Positions 25,882 through 35,187 of a DNA stretch of 64,000 bases are shown here, piece by piece. Where the stretch lies: the NCBI GenBank assembly GCA_900470095.1, contig UBZM01000004.1:32794-96793 (forward strand). The letters are read 5' to 3'. The position numbers and the translations under genes were made by a program. Below the pieces are notes generated by a model. That model saw only the letters and a list, made by a program, of their open reading frames with translations. It was not told where the DNA came from and ran no database searches. How positions within the stretch are numbered: position 1 is the first letter of the stretch; every line of letters starts with the position of its first letter. The stretch comes from Hyphomicrobiales bacterium. GTDB taxonomy: Bacteria; Pseudomonadota; Alphaproteobacteria; Rhizobiales; Beijerinckiaceae.

Positions 25882-26601
25882 ATGCTGCAGATCCAATCAC
25901 TCCAGGCTGGTTACGGCGCCCTGCCCGTGCTGCATGGAATCGAGATGTCGGTCGGCCGGAACGAGGCGGTCGCCATCGTCGGGCCGAACGGTGCCGGCAA
26001 GACGACGCTCGTGCGAACCCTCTGCGGTCTGGTGAAGCCGATGGCCGGTCGGGTTCTCAAGGATGGCGTCGCGTTGACCGACCTGCCGGCGCACCGACGA
26101 GCCGAGCGCGGCATCGCGGTTGTGCTCGAAAACAGAAATCTGTTCGTGGAGCTGACCGTCCGCGACAATCTGCGCCTCGCCGAAAGCGCCGGAAGGAAGG
26201 CTTCAGGGGGCAGCCTTCGCTTCAGCCTCGACGAAGTGCTGACGCTCTTTCCCGCAGTGAAGGAGCGCTACCACTCGTCAGTCGGGCTGCTCTCGGGCGG
26301 GCAGCAGCAAATGGTCGCCATTGCCCGCGCGCTTCTCCTGCAGCCAGATCTCCTCATCCTCGACGAACTCACGACGGGGCTCGCCCCGAAAATCGTCAAG
26401 GAAATCCTTGGCGTTCTGAACAACCTGCGGACCCAGGGCATGGCGATCCTGCTGGTCGAACAGAGCATCACGATCGCCGCCGAAATGACGGACCGGGCCT
26501 ATGTGCTCTCCGTCGGCAAGGTTGCGCAGGAAATCAGGCGCGGCGAATGGCAGGCAGTGCTCGCCGACGACAGTCTCATCAAGGCCTACCTGCACGGCTG
26601 A
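25882..26601 (+). CDS. LivF-like ABC ATP-binding protein
   Basis: 239 aa. Walker A GPNGAGKTT, Q-loop VLENRNLFVELTV (a little unusual, VLEN instead of VPE), signature LLSGGQQQMVAIARAL, Walker B LLILDELTTGLAP with Leu in place of the usual Pro after DE, and H-loop position VEQS. Starts 3 bp after LivG. Completes the five-gene transporter. Confidence 0.92.
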   Translation: MLQIQSLQAGYGALPVLHGIEMSVGRNEAVAIVGPNGAGKTTLVRTLCGLVKPMAGRVLKDGVALTDLPAHRRAERGIAVVLENRNLFVELTVRDNLRLAESAGRKASGGSLRFSLDEVLTLFPAVKERYHSSVGLLSGGQQQMVAIARALLLQPDLLILDELTTGLAPKIVKEILGVLNNLRTQGMAILLVEQSITIAAEMTDRAYVLSVGKVAQEIRRGEWQAVLADDSLIKAYLHG

Positions 26602-26643
26602 GTGCGCGCAGGGCATCACGACTTCAAGTCAAGGAAACATCTC

Positions 26644-27453
26644 ATGGAACTGGGACTTTCTGGGCGGACCGCTTTGGTGTGTGGGGCCAGTAAGGGCATC
26701 GGCAAGGGCATTGCACGAGCGCTGGCGCGAGAAGGTGTCAACGTGGCGCTGCTGGCGCGCGGACGAGAGGCTCTGGAGGAAGCCGCCGACGAGATCCGCA
26801 AGGAAACGTCGGTGACCGTGACCACTGTCTCGGCTGATATCACGCAGGCGGATTCAGTCGCCTCCGCTGCGCAGACGCTTCGCGCCGTCTCCGGGTTCTC
26901 GACCCTCAACATCCTGATCAACAATGCAGGAGCTCCCGTCACGCGCAACGACAGGCAGGTGCTCTGGAACGATGACGAGTGGCGGGACCTCATCGAGGTC
27001 AAGACCCTTGGTGCGCTGCGCATCATTCGCGAGTTTCTGCCGATGATGGCGCGCGACGGTACCGGGCGCGTCATCAACATCACCGGATCATCGGGGATCG
27101 CGGTCTGGCGGCCCGCCATGCTGCATGGCTTGAACAATTCCGCGCTGATCCACACGACCGGCTATCTCGCCCAGGATCTCTGGAACGAGCGCATCACGGT
27201 CAATGCCATCGTACCGGGATTGGTCGGCACTGAATTCCGGGAGGAATGGGCGGACGGCCTGGCAAAGCAGCAAGGCAAGACCCGCGAGCAGTTCCTCGCC
27301 GATTTCTGCCGCGAACGCGGCATCTTCATGGAGCGTTGGGCCGAGGTCGATGAGGTTGCCGACCTGGCACTCTTCATCGCGTCCGATCGTGCCCGCTACA
27401 TCAACGGCGCCAAGCTGAACATCGATGGTGGCTTCAGCGTCAACGCGCGCTGA
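26644..27453 (+). CDS. SDR-family protein lacking the catalytic Tyr/Lys (right arm)
   Basis: 269 aa from ATG 26644 (AAGGAAAC upstream); ATG/GTG codons further upstream add a non-SDR leader. Seen: GASKGIGKGIA cofactor loop, NNAG, NITGSSG, and INGAKLNIDGG at the end. Where SDRs carry YxxxK, this reads HGLNN (His161, Asn165). So cofactor binding looks intact but the standard proton-relay residues are gone. Either chemistry differs or the protein is non-catalytic. It lies between the transporter and the second extradiol dioxygenase. Confidence 0.85.
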   Translation: MELGLSGRTALVCGASKGIGKGIARALAREGVNVALLARGREALEEAADEIRKETSVTVTTVSADITQADSVASAAQTLRAVSGFSTLNILINNAGAPVTRNDRQVLWNDDEWRDLIEVKTLGALRIIREFLPMMARDGTGRVINITGSSGIAVWRPAMLHGLNNSALIHTTGYLAQDLWNERITVNAIVPGLVGTEFREEWADGLAKQQGKTREQFLADFCRERGIFMERWAEVDEVADLALFIASDRARYINGAKLNIDGGFSVNAR

Positions 27454-27510
27454 CATCTGACAACACTCTCCACACCCGACCCGGCAACAAACAGTCTCAG
27501 GAGAAGCAGC

Positions 27511-28425
27511 ATGAGCCACCTCATTCGTCAGATGGGCTTCGTCGCCTTCGCGACGCCCGATCCGGACGGGTCCGCGCAGGACCTCGCCGAGCTCGTTGGT
27601 CTCAAGGTGACGGGCCGGCGCGGCGACACAGTGTTCCTGTCGTCGAATGAACGGCGCTGGGAGGTCGCGCTGACGCGAGGCGGCAGCCGCGCCACATTGG
27701 CGATCGGGCTTGAAGCGTCCGACGCCGCAGCAGTCGACGAGATCGGGCGGCGGGTGCGCTCGGAAGGCCTCGAGATCCTGGACGACAGGCCGCTTCATGA
27801 CGGCATCGAGCGCGCCATACGGTTTGCGACGCCATGGGGGCCGATCTTCGAGGTCCACACGCCCATCGCACGCGATCAGGCTCAGCGCCATATCGGACCT
27901 GGTGCGCGGGCCAAGCGCATCGAGCACGTCAATCTCAAGGTTCCCGACCGGCTCGCCTTCAGCGATCTCCTCGTCAAGCTGCTGGGCATGGAGCTTTCGG
28001 ACCGCACGGGCGGTGACGAATTCCGCTGGTTTCGGGCCGCCGACGGCTATCACCACACCGTTGCGCTTTGCCCCGGCGCTGGCGATCTGCATCACTACGC
28101 CTTCGATTTCCATGCCCTCGAGGACCTTGCCGGAATTGCTGACGGGCTTGTCCTCAAGAACCGCTCGCTGCTGTGGGGGCCGGGGCGGCACGGCGCCGGT
28201 GGCAACGTCTTCCAGTATTATGTCGATCCCAATGGCTGCGTCGTTGAAATGTCGGTGGGGATGGACCGCATCGACAATGACCTGCTCTATGAGCCACGCA
28301 GCTGGACGATTTCACCGTCGCTCGCCGACCGCTGGATCAATCTCTGGGGCTCGCCGCCACCGGCGAACTTCATCGATCCGGCGCTGGGCTTTGCAAAGAG
28401 CGCTGCAGCTGCCGGCGCGGCATGA
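27511..28425 (+). CDS. Extradiol ring-cleavage dioxygenase, VOC superfamily (right arm)
   Basis: 304 aa. Ligand motifs: His139 (EHVNL), His194/195 (LHHYAFDF), Glu246 (CVVEMS); also His181/182 (HHTVAL), His227 (GPGRHGAGGN) and Tyr236/237 (YYVDP). It shares order, spacing and several motifs with 19193-20116 but differs clearly in sequence, so it is a diverged paralogue rather than a recent copy. Start ATG 27511 follows AGGAGAAGC. Likely cleaves a second catecholic intermediate or has a complementary substrate range. Confidence 0.88.
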   Translation: MSHLIRQMGFVAFATPDPDGSAQDLAELVGLKVTGRRGDTVFLSSNERRWEVALTRGGSRATLAIGLEASDAAAVDEIGRRVRSEGLEILDDRPLHDGIERAIRFATPWGPIFEVHTPIARDQAQRHIGPGARAKRIEHVNLKVPDRLAFSDLLVKLLGMELSDRTGGDEFRWFRAADGYHHTVALCPGAGDLHHYAFDFHALEDLAGIADGLVLKNRSLLWGPGRHGAGGNVFQYYVDPNGCVVEMSVGMDRIDNDLLYEPRSWTISPSLADRWINLWGSPPPANFIDPALGFAKSAAAAGAA

Positions 28426-28627
28426 CCGTCCACTCTCGCGAACGTCCCGCCGAAAGGTAGCAGCGGCGGGCCATCGCCAATCCGGACTCGGCCCCCTGAT
28501 CCAGACGGGGGCGCCGCGGCTCAACCGTCAGGGGAAGGCGATGCGGGCCACGCCCTGGCCGCTCGCTTCAACCGGACCTGTAAGCAGTGCCGGCCCAACG
28601 AGTGGCCGATGGGGGCGCAGAAAATCC

Positions 28628-29260
28628 TTATGTCGGCAGCGGTTTTCCGGCCTGCTCCTGCACGATGTACTCGGCATACCAGTCCGGCCAGTTCTCATCA
28701 TGCTGGCCGCCGTTCCGTTTCTCGTGTTCGCCATGCGCGGCCGCCGCACGCCGGAGCGTAGCTGCGAGCTCCCTGGATGAGGCGAAGCTTGTATCACCCG
28801 CCTCGACCCGTCCAGGCAGGCGGTGAGTGACCTCCTGCAGCAGCCATTCATTGCCGTCCGGGTCCTTGAACGAGAGCCACGACGCGTAGCTGCGCCGTGT
28901 CGGCTCAGGCCCGCTGCGGCGGTCTCCCTTCTCGCCGTAATGGTAGACCTCGCTCACCTCGGCTCCGCGGGCGGCGAGCGCTGCGCGCGCCGCCACGATA
29001 TCGGAGACGATGAGATAGGGGGCCACCGTGTTGCCCTTGCCGAAAATGACGGAAGCGGGCGAGCCTGGAGGCGTGACCTGGATGACCCGAAAATCGTCAC
29101 GCGCAATGTCGGCATCAAGGCGCCAGCCCAAGCCACCGTAGAAGCGCTTGGCGCGATCGATATCCGAAACCGGGATGCTGACGACCTCAAGCTTCAGGTC
29201 GGCCGCCAGGGCTCCCGGTGTCTTGTCTGCAGTCACGCTGTGCAGGTGAGTATCGCTCAT
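28628..29260 (-). CDS. VOC-family (glyoxalase/bleomycin resistance-like) protein
   Basis: 210 aa. GGAAGGAG lies before ATG 29260, so the longer frame is not used. One VOC unit: LEVVSIPVSDIDRAKRFYGGLGW, then YLIVSDIVAARAALAARGAEV, SWLSFKDPDGNEWLLQEV. A charged C-terminal tail (~50 aa) contains AAAHGEHEKR and WPDWYAEYIVQEQAGK. Specific substrate unknown. Near a divergent SDR/AraC pair with which it may form a stress-responsive set. The 200-bp gap to the convergent dioxygenase holds nothing I recognise. Confidence 0.82.
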   Translation of the reverse strand: MSDTHLHSVTADKTPGALAADLKLEVVSIPVSDIDRAKRFYGGLGWRLDADIARDDFRVIQVTPPGSPASVIFGKGNTVAPYLIVSDIVAARAALAARGAEVSEVYHYGEKGDRRSGPEPTRRSYASWLSFKDPDGNEWLLQEVTHRLPGRVEAGDTSFASSRELAATLRRAAAAHGEHEKRNGGQHDENWPDWYAEYIVQEQAGKPLPT

Positions 29261-29379
29261 GTCGAACTCCTTCCATTCAGATGAGTGAGAGTTGCGACGC
29301 AGCTCCAAGCGCCTGAAATGACAGAGATCCAGGCGCTTGAGACATGTGCCGCGCTTCGACCGGCCGCACGGCGGGGAGC

Positions 29380-30189
29380 TTACGCCGCTTCGGGCCTGAC
29401 GCCATAGCGAGCAGCCGGTTCGGCGCGGGAAAGATTGGGCAGCAGCGCCTGCCGTGCTTCTTCAAAGGCAGCCCAGTCAGCCACATCCGGCAGGGACGGC
29501 ACGGTGACGAACTCACCCAGGTCCAGGCCAGCCAAGGCCGCGTCGACCATCGCCGCAGCTGTCATCACGATCTCGCTCGGCAGGTGCTCGACCGGCTTTC
29601 CGGCGATCTCCCAGAAGTCGGTGGCCGTCGCTCCCGGCAGCACGACGTGAACCCGCAAGCCCTTGTCCGACAGCTCGTGCTTCAAGGACTGGCTGAAGGC
29701 CAGGACGAAGGCCTTGGAGCCCCCGTAGACGCCGTTCAGGCGCTCCGGTGCAACGGCGACAATCGAAGCAATATTGATGATCGTTCCGCCGCCGCGTTCG
29801 ACGAATCTCGGTACGGCGGCGTAAGTCAGGCGCATCAAGGCGTCGACGTTCAGAGCGATCATGTCGCTCATCCCCTCGATGTCCGACTGCAGGAGCGGAG
29901 CCGTCGCACCGACACCGGCATTGTTGACCAGCGTGGTGATCCGCCGATTGCTCCTCAGTTCCGCCTCGACCGTGGCGAGATCGTCGCGCTTGCCGAGATC
30001 CGCAGCGATCACTTCGACCTTGCGGCCCGTCTCGGCTGCGATCCTGTCGGCCAGCTTGCGCAGCCGTTCGGCATTGCGCGCCACGAGAATGAGGTCGTGG
30101 CCACGGCGTGCCAGACGCTCGGCGTAGATCGCTCCAATACCAGACGAGGCGCCGGTGATCAGTGCGAAACCCTTGAATCCCTGGCTCAT
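29380..30189 (-). CDS. SDR-family oxidoreductase
   Basis: 269 aa from ATG 30189 (MSQGFKGFALITGASSGIG). Catalytic YGGSK is present, and NNAG and the DltE-like pattern LPGATATDFWEIAG. This subgroup (DltE/YqjQ-like) often has no known substrate. Divergent from a GlxA-type AraC regulator with 120 bp between starts. Confidence 0.88.
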   Translation of the reverse strand: MSQGFKGFALITGASSGIGAIYAERLARRGHDLILVARNAERLRKLADRIAAETGRKVEVIAADLGKRDDLATVEAELRSNRRITTLVNNAGVGATAPLLQSDIEGMSDMIALNVDALMRLTYAAVPRFVERGGGTIINIASIVAVAPERLNGVYGGSKAFVLAFSQSLKHELSDKGLRVHVVLPGATATDFWEIAGKPVEHLPSEIVMTAAAMVDAALAGLDLGEFVTVPSLPDVADWAAFEEARQALLPNLSRAEPAARYGVRPEAA

Positions 30190-30258
30190 TGTTTCATCTC
30201 CATTGCCCCAAGGGGGCTCCATGGCGACGAAATCTAGGCCTGCTTGCTCGTGTCTCAA

Positions 30259-30293
30259 ATGTCATTTATACCACCTTTCAGGACATCAATGAC
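30259..30293. promoter_or_regulatory. Nested inverted repeats in SDR/AraC divergent promoter
   Basis: ATGTC (30259-30263)/GACAT (30282-30286) and GTCATT (30261-30266)/AATGAC (30288-30293) overlap in an AT-rich patch just before the AraC start. Candidate operator of the GlxA-type regulator. Confidence 0.35.
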
Positions 30294-30309
30294 CTGATCG
30301 GAGCGTGCC

Positions 30310-31248
30310 ATGCATCGGATCGGTTTCGTCGTTTCGCCCGGCTTCCAGCTGATGAGTTTCGCTGCGCTCTCGGCCTTCGAGTTCGCCAATCTCTCGGTAC
30401 CCAGCGTCTTCTATGACATCCGGGTGATGTCGCAGAGCGGAGGAGCGGTGAAGAGCTCACTCGGCCTGGTGCTGCAGACCGAGCCTTTCGACGATGCGCC
30501 CCATGACACCATGATCTTCGGTGGCGACCTGGCGGGATCGGAGGTGTCGGCCGCGATGATCGACTTCGTGCGCCGGTCGGCGACCAAGGCACGCCGGGTC
30601 GCCTCGATCTGCACCGGAGCTTTCGTTCTGGCTCAGGCCGGCCTGCTCGACGGACGCCAGGCGACAACCCATTGGGGAAGCGCCCGGGATCTCGCCGCGC
30701 GCTATCCCCGGATCAAGGTCGATCCCGATCGCATCTTCGTCGTCGATGGTCCGATCTGGACGTCCGCTGGCGCAAGCGCCGGCATCGATCTCGCACTCGG
30801 CATGATCGAGAAGGATCTCGGCCCCGAAGTCGCACGCCTGACGGCGCGAAAACTCGTTGTCTATCACCGCCGCGCCGGAGGTCAGTCGCAGCATTCCGCC
30901 TTGCTCGACATCGACGCCAAGTCGGACCGGGTTCAGTCCGCACTCGACTATGCCAGGAGCAATCTCCAGTCGCGCTTGAGCGTCGAGGATCTCGCGGAGG
31001 CCGCCCGGCTGAGCCCCCGCCAGTTCAGCCGCGCCTTCCGCGCTGAGACCGGCCAGTCCCCAGCCAAGGCGGTGGAGAACCTGCGGGTCGAAGCCGCGCG
31101 CCTGTTGATGGAGCAGACTGGCCATCCCGTCGAGACCATCGCCGAGCAAACCGGCTTCGCCGACCGCGAGCGGATGCGGCGTGCCTTCCTGAGAAACTAT
31201 GGCCAGCCGCCACAGGCTATCCGGCGCAACGCACGCGCAACGGGCTAG
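30310..31248 (+). CDS. GlxA-family AraC regulator with DJ-1/PfpI-like domain
   Basis: 312 aa. N-terminal class-I glutamine amidotransferase-like domain (IGFVVSPGFQLMSFAALSAFEFAN.., ASICTGAFVLAQAGLLDGRQATTHW, with the Cys of SICTGAF at the nucleophile elbow) and C-terminal AraC HTH (LSVEDLAEAARLSPRQFSRAFRAETGQSP, ETIAEQTGFADRERMRRAF). Known: such regulators sense metabolites or carbonyl stress. Divergent from an SDR, its likely target, and perhaps the VOC gene downstream. Confidence 0.9.
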   Translation: MHRIGFVVSPGFQLMSFAALSAFEFANLSVPSVFYDIRVMSQSGGAVKSSLGLVLQTEPFDDAPHDTMIFGGDLAGSEVSAAMIDFVRRSATKARRVASICTGAFVLAQAGLLDGRQATTHWGSARDLAARYPRIKVDPDRIFVVDGPIWTSAGASAGIDLALGMIEKDLGPEVARLTARKLVVYHRRAGGQSQHSALLDIDAKSDRVQSALDYARSNLQSRLSVEDLAEAARLSPRQFSRAFRAETGQSPAKAVENLRVEAARLLMEQTGHPVETIAEQTGFADRERMRRAFLRNYGQPPQAIRRNARATG

Positions 31249-31363
31249 CGCGGCGCTCGAGGCGATCGCGGTCATCGGGAACCACCCGTCCCCGAGAAAC
31301 CGGCAGCCGAAGCTTGCATTTTCACGCCCAGCGACGATGGTGGCGACTTGGCTGGGGGACGCA

Positions 31364-32488
31364 GTGGCATTTCGCTTTCTTCATACCGCCGACTGGCAGA
31401 TCGGTAAGCCGTTCTCCAACATTGTCGGCGATCCCGGGGCGGAACTGCGATCACAGCGGATCAAGACCGTCGAGACGATTGCCAGCCTGGCGCATGAGCG
31501 ACAGGTCGATGCCGTGCTGGTTGCAGGCGATGCCTTCGACAGCAACTCGGTCTCGGACCGGACCATCGTGCGCACGCTCGAAGCCCTCGCCGCCTTCAAG
31601 GGACAGTGGATATTCCTGCCCGGAAACCATGACGCGGCCCTGGCCCACAGTGTCTGGACACGGATTCAGGCCATGGGCCCCGCGGCTAACGTCATCATCG
31701 CCGACAAGCCGGAACCGCTCGATCTCTGGAGCGGGCGAGCTGTCGTTCTGCCCGCCCCCTTGCGTCGCCGACGAGAGGCCATCGACCAGACCACCTGGTT
31801 CGTCGATGCGCCGTCCCCGGATGGAGCATGCCGTATTGGCCTGGCCCATGGCAGCGTTGCCAATCGATTGCCGGGCGCCGCGGAATCGTCGAACGAAATC
31901 CCGGAGGATCGATCCGAGACCGCCAATCTTTGCTATCTTGCGCTCGGCGACTGGCACGGAGCTTTGAAGATCGCCCTTCGGACCTATTATTCCGGGACGC
32001 CCGAACCTGACCGTCACAAGGCCAACGACGCCGGGTCGGTTTACATCGTCGACATCCCCGGACCGCGTGCGTCGGAGATCGTCGAGACCGTCGCTGTCGG
32101 GCACTTTCGCTGGAACAAGGTCGCGGTCGAACTCATCGACGGCACATGCGATCGCGCCATCGAAACGCTCAGCGATCTCGCCGCGAGCCATCGCCACCAG
32201 GTGGTCTCGCTCTCGCTGGCAGGCAGTGTCAGCCTTGCCGAACGCCGGCGCCTCGAAAGCGAGCTTCGTTCCTGGGAGGCCCGCCTTCACCATCTCGAAA
32301 TCGACGACAGCGGCTTGGTCGATGAGCCGACCTCCGATGATCTCGATGCGCTCGACAAATCCGGCTTCGTTCGCACCGCTGTCGAGCGGCTGCGCGCCAA
32401 GGCAGTCAATGACAGCGATCCGGAGGCTGGCGCTGCGCGCATGGCGCTTCGCATGATGTATCTCGATCATTTCTCCAAGGGCGCTTGA
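31364..32488 (+). CDS. SbcD/YhaO-like DNA repair exonuclease
   Basis: 374 aa from GTG 31364, which has GGGGGAC five bases upstream and yields FRFLHTADWQIGKPF. An ATG at 31337 is possible. Metallophosphatase motifs in order: HTADWQ, GDAFDS, LPGNHDA, LAHGSV, LGDWHG. The ~150 C-terminal residues form the capping/helical region. Known: Mn-dependent nuclease that works with an SMC-like ATPase. The partner starts 4 bp downstream, the conserved YhaO/YhaN arrangement. Confidence 0.88.
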   Translation: MAFRFLHTADWQIGKPFSNIVGDPGAELRSQRIKTVETIASLAHERQVDAVLVAGDAFDSNSVSDRTIVRTLEALAAFKGQWIFLPGNHDAALAHSVWTRIQAMGPAANVIIADKPEPLDLWSGRAVVLPAPLRRRREAIDQTTWFVDAPSPDGACRIGLAHGSVANRLPGAAESSNEIPEDRSETANLCYLALGDWHGALKIALRTYYSGTPEPDRHKANDAGSVYIVDIPGPRASEIVETVAVGHFRWNKVAVELIDGTCDRAIETLSDLAASHRHQVVSLSLAGSVSLAERRRLESELRSWEARLHHLEIDDSGLVDEPTSDDLDALDKSGFVRTAVERLRAKAVNDSDPEAGAARMALRMMYLDHFSKGA

Positions 32489-32491
32489 GCC

Positions 32492-35119
32492 ATGTTCCTT
32501 CGCCGCCTGGAGATCGAGGATTTCCGGAAGCTCCGATCCGTCGTCATCGGCGACCTCCAGGATGGCCTCAATGTCATCTCGGGAGACAACGAAGCCGGTA
32601 AGTCGACCATTCTCGCAGCCCTGCGAGCCGCCTTCTTCGAGCGTCACCGCGTCGGTGGCGAAGCCGCCCAGGCGATGCTGCCCTACAACCAGAATGTCCG
32701 TCCCCAGGTCAAAGTCGACTTCGAGCTCAATGGGCAGGCCTGGTCGCTTCGCAAGGCCTTCTGCCAGAAACCCGAGGCCGAGCTGATCGGGGCCAACGAA
32801 CGTCACATCGGCGACGCGGCCGATGATCGCCTGGCGGAGTTGTTCGGGTTTACGCCACCCGGCCGCGGTGCTTCCAAACCGCAGGATCACCAGGGCATCT
32901 TCGGGCTTCTCTGGGTCGAGCAAGGGCTCTCCCATCAGGCGCTCGGTATCGGCGCCGGCCGGGACTCGCTCTCCTCGGCACTTGAATCCGAAGTCGGTCA
33001 GGTCATAGGGGGAGAGCGCGGAAGAGCTCTCATTGCTGCAGCCGAGGCCCGGCGCAGCACCTACTGGGACAAGCGCTACAAGCCGCGTGGTGACTACAAG
33101 GCGCTGCTCGACGATGTCGACGCCCTCTCCGCTCGTCGCGAAGAGATGTCCTCTCGCCTCGCGGCCCATGACAGCAAGGTCGGCGAACTCGCAAGGAAGC
33201 GCGAGATCATCGCGCGCTATCACAAGGACGCGTCTCTCGAGAAAGCCCTGTCCGCTCTCGCCTCTGCGCAGGAGGCGATGGTACAGGCTGAGATGCTTGA
33301 GACGATCGTTGCTGACGCCCGCCGCGACACGACGCGCTGTAAGGCGGAGACCGAGGCAGCTGCGGAACGGCTCTCATCGCGGCAAACGCTCGTGAAAATG
33401 GCCGATGCCGCGCGCGCAGCGCTAGCCCAGGCCACTCACGATGCCGAGGATGCCAAGAGCCTTGTAAGCCGGCTCGAACGAACGACCGCCACGACCGCTG
33501 CGGCGCTGGCGCAAGCCCGGGCTGCGCGGGCTGCTGCGGACGAAGCTCTCGCCGCGGTCCAGCAGGCCATCGATCGCAGCCGCGCGCTGCATCTCCTCAC
33601 CCGCCTGGAGCTCGATCTCAGGAGCACTGAAGAGGCTGACAGCAAGCGCATGACCGCATTGGCCGCAGCTGCAGCCATCACCGTCACGAAGGCCGAGATC
33701 GACACGCTGGAGCGGGCCGCCGAACAGGTTGCCAAAGCCAGGGCCCGGCTCGAGGCGGCGAGTGTCCGGATCGAATTCAAGCCGAACGCCGGACAAAGCG
33801 TCTCTTCGGACGGAAAGCCAATTTCGCCGGGTGCGCCCCTGCTGCTGGCAAAGGACGCCACGATCGAACTCGAAGGTTTCGGCCAATTGGTCGTCCATCC
33901 AGGGGGCGGCGTCGATGATCTCGCGCAAACTTTGAGCGAAGCGGAACGCGTGTTCCAGAGCGAGCTGCGCAAGACCGGTTGCGCCAGCTTCGAGGCGGCA
34001 AGATCGCAAGTGCTGCACAAGGCCGAAGCGATTGCCGAAGCGGAGCTGCAGAGGAAACTGATCAGCGCCACAGCCCCCAAGGGGCTCGAGGCCCTTCGAC
34101 AGGAGACCCAGAACCAGCGCGCGATCGCCACCCAGTTTGCTGCGCGGGACATCGACGCAGGTGAAGCCTCGGATGAGAGCCGCGCCCGGGCCGTCGAGAC
34201 CCAACGGATCGGCATCCAGGACGAGAAGGCCGCCGAAGACGCCGCAACCCGGCACCGCGCCCAGCATGACAAGGCCACGCTTGAAGCAGCGGTCTGGAAC
34301 GAACGCCTGAATGCCGCAATCACGAACGCCAACGAGAAGGGGCGCGACCTCATCGAGGCTCGCTCCAAGATCTCGGATGCCGAGCTGCAGGTTAGCTTTG
34401 ACGCCGCCCAATCGGCGCACAGCACCGCCAAGGAGGTTGAACAGGCTGCCATTCGCGCACTGGAGCACGCGAACCCAGAAGCCGCCTCTCTGGCCCTCTC
34501 CAGAGCCCGGAACGCAGCTGAGAATATCCGCGCCGATCTTGAGAGGACGGCCCGCGAGGCTCGCGATCTCGAGATCGAACTGAGGGCGCTTGGTCGCGAT
34601 GGATTAGGTGAGCAGCTGGCCGAGATCGAAGGTCAGATCGCGCTCAAGCAAAAGCAGCTCGCCACGACAAGGGCCCAGGCCGATGGCGCCCGACTTCTCT
34701 ACGAGACCTTGGCGGACGCGCAGCGCGAGTCCAAGGACCGCTGGCTCGGCCCGGTGCGTGAACGGGTTGCGCCCTATTTGCGCCTGCTCCATCCCGACAG
34801 CCAGATCGTGCTCAATGAAGACACGCTCGAGATCGAGCACTTCGTCCGCGCTGGAATCGAAGAGCCCTTCAGGCAGCTCAGCATGGGCGCCCGAGAGCAG
34901 ACAGCGGTAATCACGCGCCTGGCACTGGCCGACATCCTGCGGGGCTTTGGCCAACCATCCATCGTCATCCTCGACGACGCCCTGGTCAACACCGACGAAG
35001 AGCGTCTCGACCGGATGCACCTCGTCTTGAACAAGGCTGCCGGTTCCCTGCAGATCCTCATCCTGACCTGTCGAGAGAAGGATTTCATCCAGCTCGGCGC
35101 TCCGATCAGGCGCATTTAG
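32492..35119 (+). CDS. SbcC/YhaN-like coiled-coil ATPase
   Basis: 875 aa. N-terminal Walker A GDNEAGKST (~residue 31), then long Ala/Glu/Arg-rich coiled coils (~190-420, ~490-790), and the C-terminal ATPase half with LSMGAREQ signature and IVILDDALVNTDEERL Walker B. The middle (~425-475) is a beta-rich insert (FKPNAGQ.., LVVHPGGG) and there is no CxxC zinc hook. Known: forms a nuclease complex with the preceding protein in recombination or end processing. Confidence 0.9.
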   Translation: MFLRRLEIEDFRKLRSVVIGDLQDGLNVISGDNEAGKSTILAALRAAFFERHRVGGEAAQAMLPYNQNVRPQVKVDFELNGQAWSLRKAFCQKPEAELIGANERHIGDAADDRLAELFGFTPPGRGASKPQDHQGIFGLLWVEQGLSHQALGIGAGRDSLSSALESEVGQVIGGERGRALIAAAEARRSTYWDKRYKPRGDYKALLDDVDALSARREEMSSRLAAHDSKVGELARKREIIARYHKDASLEKALSALASAQEAMVQAEMLETIVADARRDTTRCKAETEAAAERLSSRQTLVKMADAARAALAQATHDAEDAKSLVSRLERTTATTAAALAQARAARAAADEALAAVQQAIDRSRALHLLTRLELDLRSTEEADSKRMTALAAAAAITVTKAEIDTLERAAEQVAKARARLEAASVRIEFKPNAGQSVSSDGKPISPGAPLLLAKDATIELEGFGQLVVHPGGGVDDLAQTLSEAERVFQSELRKTGCASFEAARSQVLHKAEAIAEAELQRKLISATAPKGLEALRQETQNQRAIATQFAARDIDAGEASDESRARAVETQRIGIQDEKAAEDAATRHRAQHDKATLEAAVWNERLNAAITNANEKGRDLIEARSKISDAELQVSFDAAQSAHSTAKEVEQAAIRALEHANPEAASLALSRARNAAENIRADLERTAREARDLEIELRALGRDGLGEQLAEIEGQIALKQKQLATTRAQADGARLLYETLADAQRESKDRWLGPVRERVAPYLRLLHPDSQIVLNEDTLEIEHFVRAGIEEPFRQLSMGAREQTAVITRLALADILRGFGQPSIVILDDALVNTDEERLDRMHLVLNKAAGSLQILILTCREKDFIQLGAPIRRI

Positions 35120-35187
35120 CCTCACCCGAGAGGATACGGGCCCGGGGTCAGAGTTGCCGTGTTGCTGCCAAGGCTTATCTACGTCCT

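Noticed and set aside
27511..28425. Possibility that the two extradiol dioxygenases are a recent duplication
   Set aside because: They share motifs and spacing but differ over most positions, so they diverged long ago.
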